64,000 nucleotides of DNA from Girardinichthys multiradiatus. Its lineage: Eukaryota > Chordata > Actinopteri > Cyprinodontiformes > Goodeidae. Positions 1 to 14,446 of this stretch are shown one piece after another. The DNA lies in the NCBI RefSeq assembly GCF_021462225.1, contig NC_061805.1, positions 49,405,360 through 49,469,359 on the forward strand, given 5' to 3'. Every line of letters starts with the position of its first letter. Within the stretch, counting starts at the first letter, position 1. The notes beneath the pieces were generated by a model. The model had not been told where the DNA came from. It saw only the letters and a list, made by a program, of their open reading frames with translations, and searched no databases. A program made the position numbers and the translations under genes.

Positions 1-3000
1 AAATTAAACTGTTTTTGACCTTCAAATCTGGAATTACAGGGCAGGTTTTTCTGAAGAGCTGGCTTTCCATAGACTTCACATTTTGTATTTGTCTTTAGGG
101 AAAATGTAACTTCTATAAAAGGAAAAATAAAATAAAACAAGATAAAGTAAGGAATACCTGCTTTCCCTGATAAATAGCATTTAGTTTACATGTACATGTC
201 ATGTACATCACAGGTGTTTTCCCTCACTTCTGTATGTTTAACTTGTCAAAGTATTCCAATTTCTCATAAATTAGATTTTTTAAACATATTCTTTTTTTTA
301 TTAAAATAAACATGTGAAATAATTAATTTAATGGATCGAAACTAAGAAAATGTTATTTTTCAACAGTTTTTACATGGACACTTAAACCAACGGATTGTTT
401 TAAATAGCAAATAGTTTCAAATTTGAACAACAAAGACTAAAGATAAGATAAACCCCCGAAAAATATAATAACTCTTTTATTCTTTCAAAGTCTGATTGCT
501 GCTGGTTTAGGGTTTTTAGTTTTTGTATGTTTCTGTTAAAAAGCAAATTTTTAGAGTATAGAGGTGGAGAAGGGGCTAATAATTGAATGATGTTATTAAT
601 ATAATAATAACTGTCAACATGATAATAATAACTAAGAAATGAATAATAAATACTGAAACCTGTGCAGCTTCCTGAACAGTTACCACGAGTTTAAAACATT
701 TTATTTTCACTGACAAATGTAGACTGACAACTAAAACACAGCTAGGAGATGAAGTCTGGATTTCCATTGAAAAGTTTATCAAATGTGATATTTTTAAAAA
801 GCACAACGAAGATAAGAACCTTGCTAATTCTACACTGTGTGTATTTGGGTTGATGTTGTTGATGAAAATTTAGAGAGTGCCTTTGTTTTATGAGCTGATA
901 CTCTGTCTGGCCTGACAAAAGTATTCACACCCCCCCTGCTGGTCCTGCCTGTTGTATTATTCATGTCAGGGCTCAGGGCAAATTGCTCTGCAATCGGCTC
1001 AGTTTTAGTCATGCAGATAATACTGGGTCTATGAAATACATGATAAAGGAGGACACTTGGTGCAGAGTAGGCAACACATCTGGGGAAGAATTACAACAGT
1101 TCTCACCTCAGCCTCTCCAACAGGGGCCCAGGCACCATGGGGGTTTTACCTTGGAATGCTTTTTCCTTTCGGCTCGTCAGAACCGATATGGCACAGCTCT
1201 GGATCACATGTCTGATGCTGTACAACTGTTCTCCCTTGCAGGCTAAATTAATAAAGCTGATCAGGTGATCATCGATCTCTTTCTTTGTTAAATACTGTTT
1301 TTCCCACAACACTGACATCACAAGAAGCTCCAGAATCAATGGCGTGAGTGACTTTTGACATAGTTAAACATATTTGAGTTGTATGTGGGCAACAAAGGGT
1401 TCATCCTTACATGTTTAATGAGCCCAGAGCCATGATGGATAGGACAGAGCCCAGCATAGTAAAGGGTAACGCAGCAGTCCTGCAGTACTTACGCCCCTCA
1501 GGATTTATAAAATGGTTTGAAAAGATCACTGAGATTTTTTACAATAAAATTGGGCCGTTCCAATCCCTCCTTGGCCTCTTCATCAACTACTTCATCCGTT
1601 TTTTTTTTTTTGGACAAAATGTTCCTAAAATCAACTTTTCACATACAGCTCAAACATTTGGATGTAGCCGGACAGAACAACTATGAAAAACACTTAAAAT
1701 ACTGAAAAATACACATATATCTGGTCAAAAGAACCCTAATTAGTTGCCTCATGTGATGTCACCAGGATGTATGGGGGCTTGTCCTCAGAACGGCAGATTT
1801 GTCTCAACTAAATCACAATTTATAAAACTAAACAGTAAAACAGACCATTACATGTTGCTCTATAGGTGATAAACTACATCTAAAGTGAGTTTTGCTGATT
1901 TCAAGACAATTCCAGGCTAGCAGCTTTAAAATATAATGAACTATGTTTAATTTCACTCAGAGTTGTTCCAGTAAACAAATAAGCATACTGAGAGAGTCTG
2001 AACAAATGTATTTATGTTTGGATCAAGTTTTGTTTGCAAAATTTAACACACTCGCAGAGTAAAATATACTGCCTTGGTCCACTTAAGCAACATGTTCACC
2101 TTTTCAAATGTAACCAGGCCTCTAATAAACAAATCCACTAAACCCACCTGCAGCGACTGAAGCTGCAATTTCCCCACAGATTGCACCACTATGAGGAAAC
2201 AATGAGCAGGAAGCAGGTCAGGGGTCAAGAGAGAAGAAACACAAGCTGAGGAAATGGCCTGCTGAGTGTACCTGCCTCAAATTTCATATTCCAGGAATCT
2301 TTTTTCCTCTTTAAACTGCATATTTTCTGCTATTGCTAACCCTGTCAGAGCAGTTTCATTCTGATGACAGCTGACAAGAAGTAGGTCTCAGTTAGTTAAG
2401 GTTTTGATCCGTGCACAAGCACTTTTCTAATAATAGCAAATAATATTTTTGCAGTATTCATTATAATGAACCAAAACTGAAATCATTACCTCTTTATGAG
2501 CCCCCTTAGACTAAAATAGTACCAGATTCCAGCACTTATTGTGATCCAAAACTCATTTTTAATCATAAGAACCTGAAGTATTTTTAAGGTGGTTCTTCAC
2601 AGCTGAAGTGCCATATCAATATTACGTATCTATCAAAACAGGTTAATTAAATTGCTTTGTTATCTTTTGAAAGATGCATGTCTCTTGTCCTATTAGAGAT
2701 AAACTTCACAGTGGAATGAAAATGATTTTAAATCTAAATTTTGCTGTTGGAATGAGCACTTTTTTGCTCAGCTGTAAATACATCTAAAGTGGTAATCTTC
2801 CAGAACTGAGGAGTCATGTTGATATTTCTGGCAGAATCAGTGGCACTGCCACAGAGAAGAAAAGCAAAGCGTGACTGCAGAGTTATCGATAACGATGACT
2901 GATTTACCCCAAACCACCACCACACGTTCCTGCTGAATAGCTGATTGAAGTTCTAACATTTAAAAAGGCCAGCTGTCACTCTTCAATTAGAACATGTCAG

Positions 3001-3220
3001 CCGGCTGTTAGTCACTGTGTGTTTTGACTTTCTTTCTCCTAAATCAGTGAGCCAGCGTTGTGCTTCTTTGGACTAACAAACAGCTGTGCTGAATCTTATG
3101 TACATAATCTGTTTTTCTGCGTCTTTTAAAGTTCGTTTTCCCACTAAAATAAAGCAGAAACTGAGTTATTTTCTGGTCCCACTTTGGGGAGTTATGAGAT
3201 TTTTTTCCCCCTGGACTGAC
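1..3220. other. AT-rich non-coding DNA, no gene recognised
   Basis: I find no exon with both splice sites and a recognisable translation here. If the PKN-like exon just to the right is real, this stretch is intron of that minus-strand gene, and its remaining exons lie beyond the window edge. Short open frames are present but show no family resemblance and no codon pattern. Confidence 0.5.
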
Positions 3221-3365
3221 CTCCATGAGCAGAGATGTTTTGGTTTCCTCCTCCTTCTCCACCACCGCCACCGGCCTGGGTGACTTTGATAATCTGCAGT
3301 CGGATCAGCTCGATCTTTGAGCGGCTGTCCTGCAGCATCTGCTGAGCTGTGGACAACATCTGATC
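3221..3365 (-). CDS. Single exon of a protein kinase N family gene (partial; probably pkn3)
   Basis: On the minus strand a good acceptor (ctatccag) precedes 145 bases that read in one frame to a gtcagt donor. The start reads STAQQMLQDSRSKIELIRLQ, followed by a glycine-rich run. This closely resembles the end of the second HR1 (Rho-binding coiled-coil) repeat of PKN1 (AQQMLQDSKTKIDIIRMQ, from memory). PKN kinases are Rho/Rac effectors with three N-terminal HR1 repeats, a C2-like domain and a C-terminal kinase domain. Only this piece is visible. In human, PKN3 lies beside SET on 9q34.11, and SET is the next gene here, so pkn3 is the best guess by position. I could not find the upstream HR1 exons between here and SET. 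The single-exon call is therefore tentative, and the 3' border is the least certain. Confidence 0.5.
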
Positions 3366-4565
3366 CTGGATAGCGAGAGCACATCAAGAGGTGTCAAGCC
3401 CCACTGTGACACTGTCAGGTCAGCACATTTACAAAGACAGCAGCCGCTTAAGACAGAGATCCTTCAGCAAAATAAAAACATGTGGAGGAATGTGAGGAAT
3501 CTGACTGCAACCTGGACAAAAACAAGTATGAGAACAGACACGGGAAAAGTGAGAACAACACACTCGAGTCAGGTGAAAACAGGATGACTGTGCAGTTCAC
3601 TAACCTCAGGATGATTCTTCACGCCTCGTCTAGTAAACACTAATTTGTCATCCTAAGTGGAAGTGAAGGGTGTGCTTCTCAGGTTGCAGCCTTCCACCTT
3701 CACTATCCTTGAAACACAACAAGTCCTTGGATGTCACGGTGCGTTCACAGACACCCTCGGATCAATCAGCGCCTACATTTTGGGACTGGGATCACAAGGC
3801 TTGTTAAGATGTTTGTTTTCACCTCCCTGCAGCCTCCTCTGCAACATCCACTTCCCTCCGCATCCTTATCTTCTGCTTCGTAACCAAATCCTCCCTCTCT
3901 TTCTCTCCCTCTCTTGCTTTGTGTGTGTGTGTCTTGTCTTTTTAAGAGGGATTTCTTTCTGCACAGAAAGCTGCTGCTGGCTCTGTTCTGACAGCACCAA
4001 TTGCCTGCTCTGGGCTCGGCATTGGCCACTGCATGACCACATGTTCCCTTTCTACCACCAACCAAAAGGCAAAACCCAGGGCTGCTGCTGCTCTCTTCGG
4101 GACAAAGCGGAGATCAGCCTGCAGTGTTTGGGATATTGGTTTAATCTGCTCTTACACTAACAGGGGGTGAGAGATCTTAATGTTGATTGCAGTGCATAAC
4201 ATTCAGGCGGTGGAAGTGGAGAAGCAGTTGCACAGTTTTGCTCCCGGATAGCGAGCTAGATTTACTGCCAGCACAGTGAATTCCCAAAATGACTTTTGAC
4301 AAGGACACACAACAGCCTTGTGGTTGTTGTGGTCCTCCTCCTCATGATTTATTAACAACCATTAACATACAACTTGTCTTGAGGCGACACAATTAAGAGG
4401 ACACAACAAGGGAAAATCACAGACTAATAAATGAAACAAAAGTCTTCAGTTGATTTTCATTGAGAACCATTGAGCAACTGATGTGATGCAACTGTTATGC
4501 AAAATGTGCATAAATTATAAAACAGAAATTGGAACAATGTAAAGAAAACCTATTACTTTATATCT
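3366..4565. other. Non-coding interval, no gene recognised
   Basis: This 1.2 kb contains open frames on both strands, but none resembles a known protein or has convincing splice borders. A TC-rich stretch with a short TG run lies near 3890-3940. It is probably intron or 5' flank of the PKN-like gene. Confidence 0.4.
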
Positions 4566-6911
4566 AGGTAGGTAGGGAGGTAGGTAGGTAGGTAGGGAGG
4601 TAGGGAGGGAGGGAGGGAGGAAGGGAGGGAGGGAGGGGGGTAGGTAGGGAGGGAGAGAGGGAGGGAGGTAGGTAGGTAGGTAGGGAGGGAGGGAGGGAGG
4701 GAGGGAGGTAGGTAGGTAGGTAGGGAGGGAGGGAGGGAGGGAGGTAGGTAGGTAGGGAGGGAGAGAGAGAGGGAGGGAGGTAGGTAGGTAGGGAGGGAGG
4801 GAGGGAGGGAGGGAGGGAGGGAGGTAGGTAGGTAGGTAGGTAGGTAGGGAGGGAGGGAGGGAGGGAGGTAGGGAGGGAGGGAGGGAGGGAGGTAGGTAGG
4901 GAGGGAGAGAGGGAGGGAGGTAGGTAGGTAGGTAGGTAGGTAGGTAGGTAGGTAGGTAGGTAGGGAGGTAGGGAGGGAGGGAGGTAGGTAGGGAGGTAGG
5001 GAGGTAGGGAGGGAGGGAGGGAGGAAGGGAGGGAGGGAGGGGGGTAGGTAGGGAGGGAGAGAGGGAGGGAGGGAGGTAGGTAGGTAGGTAGGGAGGGAGG
5101 GAGGTAGGGAGGGAGGGAGGTAGGTAGGTAGGGAGGGAGGGAGGGAGGGAGTGAGGGAGGTAGGTAGGTAGGTAGGTAGGGAGGGAGGTAGGGAGGGAGG
5201 GAGGGAGGGAGGGAGGGAGTGAGGGAGGTAGGTAGGTAGGGAGGGAGGGAGGGAGGTAGGTAGGTAGGTAGGTAGGTAGGTAGGGAGGGAGGGAGGGAGG
5301 GAGGGAGGTAGGGAGGGAGGTAGGTAGGTAAGTAGGTAGGTAGGTAGGTAGGTAGGTAGGGAGGAAGGTAGGGAGGGAGGGAGGGAGGGAGGGAAGTAGG
5401 GAGGGAGGGAGGGAGGTAGGGAGGGAGGGAGGGAGGGAGGTAGGTAGGTAGGTAGGTAGGTAGGTAGGGAGGGAGGGAGGGAGGGAGGGAGGGAGGGAGG
5501 TAGGGAGGGAGGTAGGTAGGTAGGTAGGTAGGTAAGTAGGTAAGTAGGTAGGTAGGTAGGTAGGTAGGTAGGTTGGTAGGTAAGTAGGTAAGTAGGTAGG
5601 TAGGTAGGTTGGTAGGTAAGTAGGTAGGTAGGTAGGTAGGTAAGTAGGTAGGTAGGTAGGTAGGTAGGTTGGTAGGTAAGTAGGTAAGTAGGTAGGTTGG
5701 TAGGTAAGTAGGTAGGTAGGTAGGTAGGTAGGTTGGTAGGTAAGTAGGTAAGTAGGTAGGTTGGTAGGTAAGTAGGTAGGTAGGTAGGTAGGGAGGGAGG
5801 GAGGGAGGGAGGGAGGTAGGTAGGTAGGTAGGTAGGTAGGTAGGTAAGTAGGTAGGTAGGTAGGTAGGTAGGTTGGTAGGTAAGTAGGTAAGTAGGTAGG
5901 TAGGTAGGTTGGTAGGTAGGTAGGTAGGTAGGTAAGTAGGTAGGTAGGTAGGTAGGTAGGTTGGTAGGTAAGTAGGTAAGTAGGTAGGTTGGTAGGTAAG
6001 TAGGTAGGTAGGTAGGTAGGTAGGTAGGTTGGTAGGTAGGTAGGTAAGTAGGTAGGTAGGTAGGTAAGTAGGTAGGTAGGTAGGTAGGTAGGTAGGTAGG
6101 TAGGTAGGTAAGTAGGTAGGTAGGTAGGTAGGTAGGTTGGTAGGTAGGTAGGTAGGTAGGTAGGTAGGTAGGTAGGTAGGTAAGTAGGTAGGTAGGTAGG
6201 TAGGTAAGTAGGTAGGTAGGTAGGTAGGTAGGTTGGTAGGTAGGTAGGTAAGTAGGTAGGTAGGTAGGTAAGTAGGTAGGTAGGTAGGTAGGTAGGTAGG
6301 TAGGTAGGTAAGTAGGTAGGTAGGTAGGTAGGTAGGTAGGTAGGTAGGTAGGTAGGTAGGTAGGTAGGTAGGTAGGTAGGTAGGTAGGTAGGTAGGTAGG
6401 TAAGTAGGTAGGTAGGTAGGTAGGTAGGTTGGTAGGTAAGTAGGTAAGTAGGTAGGTAGGTAGGTTGGTAGGTAAGTAGGTAGGTAGGTTGGTAGGTAAG
6501 TAGGTAGGTAGGTAGGTAGGTAGGTAGGTTGGTAGGTAAGTAGGTAGGTAGGTAGGTTGGTAGGTAGGTAGGTAGGTAGGTTGGTAGGTAAGTAGGTAAG
6601 TAGGTAGGTAAGTAGGTAGGTAGGTAGGTAAGTAGGTAGGTAGGTAGGTAGGTAGGTTGGTAGGTAAGTAGGTAAGTAGGTAGGTAGGTAGGTTGGTAGG
6701 TAAGTAGGTAGGTAGGTTGGTAGGTAAGTAGGTAGGTAGGTAGGTAGGTAGGTAGGTTGGTAGGTAAGTAGGTAGGTAGGTAGGTTGGTAGGTAAGTAGG
6801 TAGGTAAGTAGGTAGGTTGGTAGGTAAGTAGGTAGGTAGGTAGGTAGGTTGGTAGGTAAGTAGGTAAGTAGGTAGGTAAGTAGGTAGGTAGGTAGGTAAG
6901 TAGGTAGGTAG
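4566..6911. repeat. 2.35 kb (GGTA)n/(GGGA)n tetranucleotide array
   Basis: The whole interval is built from tetranucleotide units. From 4566 to about 5520 it alternates blocks of GGTA with long blocks of GGGA. From about 5520 to 6911 it is mostly GGTA, broken by single-base variants AGTA and GGTT in loosely repeating phrases, plus one GGGA island near 5790-5815. On the minus strand all three frames stay open for about 790-830 codons, because CTAC repeated in any frame gives only Leu, Pro, Thr and Tyr. These frames are an artefact of the repeat, not genes. The G-rich plus strand carries many runs of four or more GGG tracts, which can form G-quadruplexes. Confidence 0.97.
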
Positions 6912-6912
6912 A

Positions 6913-7672
6913 CATACAAAATTTAAAAATTTTAAAAACAAGAACCAGAGGCACAACTTTGAATTTCTGGTGGATTTTCTTTCACTCCACACGGTGTAAA
7001 TATTACACATAAAGGCTCAAATATTTACATAAGCCTGTAGGGAATTTTAATTAGATGTCCTTTAGCAAGTTTCACCCTGACAGCACCGAGCATGTCGACG
7101 TAGAACTGGCTTCACTGTGGACAGAAACACTGGTGATCCAGTAGCTCATGGCAGACCTCAGCCTGGTTGTTCCTGAACATCTTAACCAGTTTGTGTCAGA
7201 TGGAAGAAACTTGGACCCAGTTGGGTAAAATCATTCCCAAAACATCCATACTAGTTTTGTATTAGATAAAGCAAGTTAACATTAAAAATTTTGGAAAGTC
7301 CTAATGTGAGCTATGCTAAAAAGCGATGAATGTGTCAGAAAGCCAACCAGTTTAAATTAATTATACTGATTCTGCCAAGAAGAGGGGACAGACGTTTATT
7401 CATGGCGTTAGAAAGACTGTAATTAAGGTGGAACCTGCTTGGAGACACTTAAACCAATATACTATCTGGGCTGTATGGATATTTGAGCTTGCACATTTAA
7501 ATTTGGATATTTAAAAAACTAAATAATAATAAGAAAAATCTAACTTGTTTTGAAATTGTTTGTTTGTTGTGTCATCATTTAATCCTGATAAAAGAACTGT
7601 TTAAATAAAATATTATATTATAGCTCCAAAATCATTGTTATATTCATGCCAATGATGATTTCTGAGTGGAAC
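6913..7672. other. Non-coding interval between array and Tc1 element
   Basis: AT-rich DNA with no recognisable exon. The part near 7040-7260 is less AT-rich and may be a decayed mobile-element piece, but I cannot assign it. Confidence 0.35.
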
Positions 7673-7674
7673 TA

Positions 7675-7874
7675 CAGGTCCTTCTCAAAATATTAGCATA
7701 TTGTGATAAAATTCATTATTTTCCATAATGTAATGATGAAAATTTAACATTCATATATTTTAGATTCATTGCACACTAACTGAAATATTTCAGGTCTTTT
7801 ATGGTCTTAATACGGATGATTTTGGCATACAGCTCATGAAAACCCAAAATTCCTATCTCACAAAATTAGCATAT
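7675..7874 (+). repeat. Left terminal inverted repeat of Tc1 copy 1
   Basis: This 200-bp arm matches the reverse complement of 9085-9284 apart from scattered substitutions. The outer end reads CAGGTCCTTCTCAAAATATT and the inner end ATTAGCATAT. Its length, with related sequence at both the outer and inner ends, resembles the long IR/DR type of Tc1 terminus. Confidence 0.92.
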
Positions 7875-8002
7875 CATTAAAAGGGTCTCTAAACGAGCTA
7901 TGAACCTAATCATCTGAATCAACGAGTTAACTCTAAACACCTGCAAAAGATTCCTGAGGCCTTTAAAACTCCCAGCCTGGTTCATCACTCAAAACCCCAA
8001 TC

Positions 8003-9007
8003 ATGGGTAAGACTGCCGACCTGACTGCTGTCCAGAAGGCCACTATTGACACCCTCAAGCAAGAGGGTAAGACACAGAAAGACATTTCTGAACGAATAGG
8101 CTGTTCCCAGAGTGCTGTATCAAGGCACCTCAGTGGGAAGTCTGTGGGAAGGAAAACGTGTGGCAGAAAACGCTGCACAACGAGAAGAGGTGACCGGACC
8201 CTGAGGAAGATTGTGGAGAAGGGCCGATTCCAGACCTTGGGGGACCTGCGGAAGCAGTGGACTGAGTCTGGAGTAGAAACATCCAGAGCCACCGTGCACA
8301 GGCGTGTGCAGGAAATGGGCTACAGGTGCCGCATTCCCCAGGTCAAGCCACTTTTGAACCAGAAACAGCGGCAGAAGCGCCTGACCTGGGCTACAGAGAA
8401 GCAGCACTGGACTGTTGCTCAGTGGTCCAAAGTACTTTTTTCGGATGAAAGCAAATTCTGCATGTCATTTGGAAATCAAGGTGCCAGAGTCTGGAGGAAG
8501 ACTGGGGAGAAGGAAATGCCAAATTGCCAGAAGTCCAGTGTCAAGTACCCACAGTCAGTGATGGTCTGGGGTGCCGTGTCAGCTGCTGGTGTTGGTCCAC
8601 TGTGTTTTATCAAGGGCAGGGTCAATGCAGCTAGCTATCAGGAGATTTTGGAGCACTTCATGCTTCCATCTGCTGAAAAGCTTTATGGAGATGAAGATTT
8701 CATTTTTCAGCACGACCTGGCACCTGCTCACAGTGCCAAAACCACTGGTAAATGGTTTACTGACCATGGTATCACTGTGCTCAATTGGCCTGCCAACTCT
8801 CCTGACCTGAACCCCATAGAGAATCTGTGGGATATTGTGAAGAGAACGTTGAGAGACTCAAGACCCAACACTCTGGATGAGCTAAAGGCCGCTATCGAAG
8901 CATCCTGGGCCTCCATAAGACCTCAGCAGTGCCACAGGCTGATTCCCTCCATGCCACGCCGCATTGAAGCAGTCATTTCTGCAAAAGGATTCCAGACCAA
9001 GTATTGA
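8003..9007 (+). CDS. Tc1-like transposase, intact (334 aa)
   Basis: This is the DDE transposase that would cut and paste the surrounding element. It has the usual Tc1 length. An N-terminal paired-type helix-turn-helix pair covers about residues 1-110, with a basic, NLS-like stretch near 50-62 (GRKTCGRKR). The catalytic domain has Asp148 in LFSDES, Asp238 in FQHDLAPAH and Glu273 in NPIENLW. The second and third catalytic residues are 34 apart, the DD34E spacing of Tc1 proteins. The start ATG is 330 bp inside the left end and opens MGKTADLTAVQK. There is no stop, frameshift or intron. It sits between the PKN-like exon and SET and is unrelated to either. Sequence alone cannot show that it is expressed, but every catalytic residue I can check is present. 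Confidence 0.95.
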   Translation: MGKTADLTAVQKATIDTLKQEGKTQKDISERIGCSQSAVSRHLSGKSVGRKTCGRKRCTTRRGDRTLRKIVEKGRFQTLGDLRKQWTESGVETSRATVHRRVQEMGYRCRIPQVKPLLNQKQRQKRLTWATEKQHWTVAQWSKVLFSDESKFCMSFGNQGARVWRKTGEKEMPNCQKSSVKYPQSVMVWGAVSAAGVGPLCFIKGRVNAASYQEILEHFMLPSAEKLYGDEDFIFQHDLAPAHSAKTTGKWFTDHGITVLNWPANSPDLNPIENLWDIVKRTLRDSRPNTLDELKAAIEASWASIRPQQCHRLIPSMPRRIEAVISAKGFQTKY

Positions 9008-9084
9008 GTGCATAACTGTACATGATTATTTGAAGGTTGACGTTTTTTGTATTAAAAACACTTTTCTTTTATTGGTCGGATGAA

Positions 9085-9284
9085 ATATGCTAATTTTGTG
9101 AGATAGGAATTTTGGGTTTTCATGAGCTGTATGCCAAAATCATCCATATTAAGACAGTAAAAGACCTGAAATATTTCAGTTAGTGTGCAATGAATCTAAA
9201 ATATATGAATGTTAAATTTTCATCATGACATTATGGAAAATAATGAACTTTATCACAATATGCTAATATTTTGAGAAGGACCTG
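9085..9284 (-). repeat. Right terminal inverted repeat of Tc1 copy 1
   Basis: Reverse-complement partner of 7675-7874. It begins ATATGCTAATTTTGTGAG and ends GAGAAGGACCTG before the flanking TA. Confidence 0.92.
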
Positions 9285-9419
9285 TATGCAACCAGAGGAG
9301 ATTGTAATTTCACAGGCAGAAGAAAATGCAATTAGGCAGCCAGTGTCTTTTGTGTTTTTATTTACTTAAGCATTTATTTGTTAAGATTCAAACCTGTAAT
9401 CTGCTGACCTGAAGCAGCG

Positions 9420-9760
9420 CTCCATCCCTTACTGATGGTCATGAGATACAGATCCTAACCTGGAAGTGGCTTAAATGAGCATCCTACATGATGACCAGGC
9501 TCTTTCACAGCAACAAATGTCTATTTTCTTCCACATAAATAGGAGTCGTTTGAGGTGGTTTAGATATTTAACTGGGAGTCCTTGTGGACTCCTTCCTTTG
9601 GGAGTTTCGTGGGCACATTCCACTGATAGGACACCCCAGGGCTGCCCCTAAACTCAGCGAGAAAATTACATATCTCTTCTGGCTGAGAGACGCTTTGGGA
9701 GAACAAGCTGGAGAGAGGGACTTCTAGATTTGCTTCCTGGACCTGTTAGCTTTACGTATT
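9420..9760 (+). mobile_element. Decayed non-LTR retrotransposon fragment
   Basis: Scraps such as ATGGTCATGAGATACAGAT and the phrase from about 9680 ending in TGGAGAGAGGGACTTCT resemble the C-terminal reverse-transcriptase region of a LINE family that also occurs at 26390-26630 and 63030-63660. It is strongly diverged, with no open frame. Confidence 0.5.
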
Positions 9761-9846
9761 TATCTGAGATATGTGGAAAACAGTGTATGTACTGTACAAT
9801 CACTTCCAATAAATTAGCAGGTATTAAGCATACTTTTCATTTCATT

Positions 9847-10380
9847 GTTAAAAATTTATTTTTATCGTTCTGATGTAATATTATAATCTTAAACGACATC
9901 TTTTCATTGGCTGTAAAGACAGAACCATCATAATTAACAGAAATAAAGGCTTGAAAACATCAGTCTGTGTGGAATTAATCTACATGATGTGTTTCATTTA
10001 GTAAACTTTTTAATAATATTGTAATTTATTGAATATGACTGCATGTATGTATCTACAGTAATATTCCAGTGAGGATTGTTTTTTGGATTAAGAGTATCTT
10101 TTGAGCATAACCTTTAAGCATTTATAAAGCATATCTTTCAAAATGCCCACATTTCTGTATTAAAAAATGTTTTTTTTATCTGTCCGAGGTAATATTCAAA
10201 TCTTAAATGATGAGTTTTCATTAGCTGTAAGCAGAAAATTATCATAATTAACAGAAATAAAGGCTTGAAAACATCACTTTGTGTGCAGTTAACCTATATC
10301 ATGTTTAATTTAGTGAGATACTGAAATAAAAGAACTCTTCAACCATATTCTAATTTATTGAATGGGTCTGTATGTGTGGA
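9847..10380. repeat. Diverged direct duplication upstream of SET
   Basis: Two copies in the same orientation, about 9847-10050 and 10158-10380, share long matches, including AACAGAAATAAAGGCTTGAA followed by AACATCA, and ATTTATTGAAT near the right ends. The offset is about 310 bp and identity by eye is roughly 75-80%. No coding content. It may be an old tandem duplication or two copies of an unrecognised repeat. Confidence 0.7.
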
Positions 10381-10790
10381 CGGATGGATTAATGGAGGAC
10401 ATTTACATGACAGAAATGAAAGTATGTTTGGTGATAATAACTATAGGGTGAAATACAATGTTTTACATGTATGCTCCAAATATGTAAAAGAGAAAGTATA
10501 TGCGACTAAAAAGGATTCTGAAAACTGTACTTTTGATGTTAAATGATCTTATCGAAGAAAAGCGCGACATCTCAGAAGGGTTTTCCTTGCAGTCTCCTTT
10601 TCTCCTACAAAGCTTGAAGGTCTTCTTCAATCACCCCCCAACTGTTATTAAAAACGGGAAGTAAACCGGCTTATTTGGACGGAACCTGGACAGAAAATGT
10701 CCTAATTAAACGACATGTTCGAGTTTGATGTGCTAATCAGTGCTGACCACCAAGAACAAGGCCCACCACTTCAACTGACATTCATCTATG

Positions 10791-10815
10791 TTTTTTTTTT
10801 TTTTTTTTTTTTTTT
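10791..10815. repeat. Poly-T run (25 nt)
   Basis: Uninterrupted T homopolymer about 450 bp upstream of the SET start codon. Confidence 0.95.
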
Positions 10816-10984
10816 ATAAGTGCGCAAGTGCGAGTCGGTCCAGCAGAAGATTTGGCCCGGACTATAGGGTGAATTTAAATTTGAACAAAGGTTAAATTAC
10901 TCATCTCATGTGAGTTATAAAAAGTAATAATTTAAGGTTCTGATTGTTTTATGTGTTATTTTAGGAGTGGATGTGGGGGTAAAC

Positions 10985-11256
10985 GAGCGAATTGGATCAG
11001 AGTAGTGAGACCTACTTTGAGAGGCGGAGCTGCTCCTCCGCTCCATTCGGCGCGGCGCGTTCGTAATGAAAGGCTGCCTGTGACTTCCTCGCTCTTCGGC
11101 AGCTACATTGTGTGGAAAGCAGCAGCACGTTGTTGGCTTCTCCACGCTGAACTTCACAGCGAATTAACGCTCTCCTGTTCAAGGAGATTTAGATCCACCA
11201 TCCTTTTTCCCCCTCAGACGTCTTTAGGTTTCTCTCGACGTGCGAAAAGAAAGAAA
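10985..11256 (+). promoter_or_regulatory. Probable SET promoter and 5' leader
   Basis: The stretch just upstream of the SET ATG is clearly richer in G, C and CpG than its AT-rich surroundings (for example GCGCGGCGCGTTCG near 11050). It reads into the coding exon without an obvious splice site. This is what a CpG-type housekeeping promoter looks like. I see no convincing TATA box, and the start site cannot be fixed from sequence. Confidence 0.5.

Positions 11257-14446
<3,190 letters not shown>

Larger units (their letters stand above)
7675..9284 (+). mobile_element. Complete Tc1-like DNA transposon, copy 1 (1610 bp)
   Basis: The element is bounded by TA dinucleotides (7673-7674 and 9285-9286), the target duplication of Tc1/mariner elements. 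It starts CAGGTCCTTCTC and ends with the reverse complement. Two inverted repeats of about 200 bp lie at 7675-7874 and 9085-9284 and differ at only a few positions. Between them is one uninterrupted transposase gene (8003-9007). Everything needed for mobility appears present in sequence, so this copy may be young. A nearly identical copy in the opposite orientation lies at 26993-28594. Compared with it, copy 1 has 8 extra bases inside the gene and is full length. Confidence 0.95.

Noticed and set aside
3657..4160. 167-codon plus-strand open frame rich in Cys and Leu
   Set aside because: No family resemblance. The composition follows CT-rich DNA, and the opposite strand is also open.
4515..7010. 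Three overlapping minus-strand open frames of about 790-830 codons made of Leu-Pro-Thr-Tyr repeats
   Set aside because: They are the translation of a CTAC/TCCC tetranucleotide repeat. All three frames are equally open, and there is no unique protein sequence.
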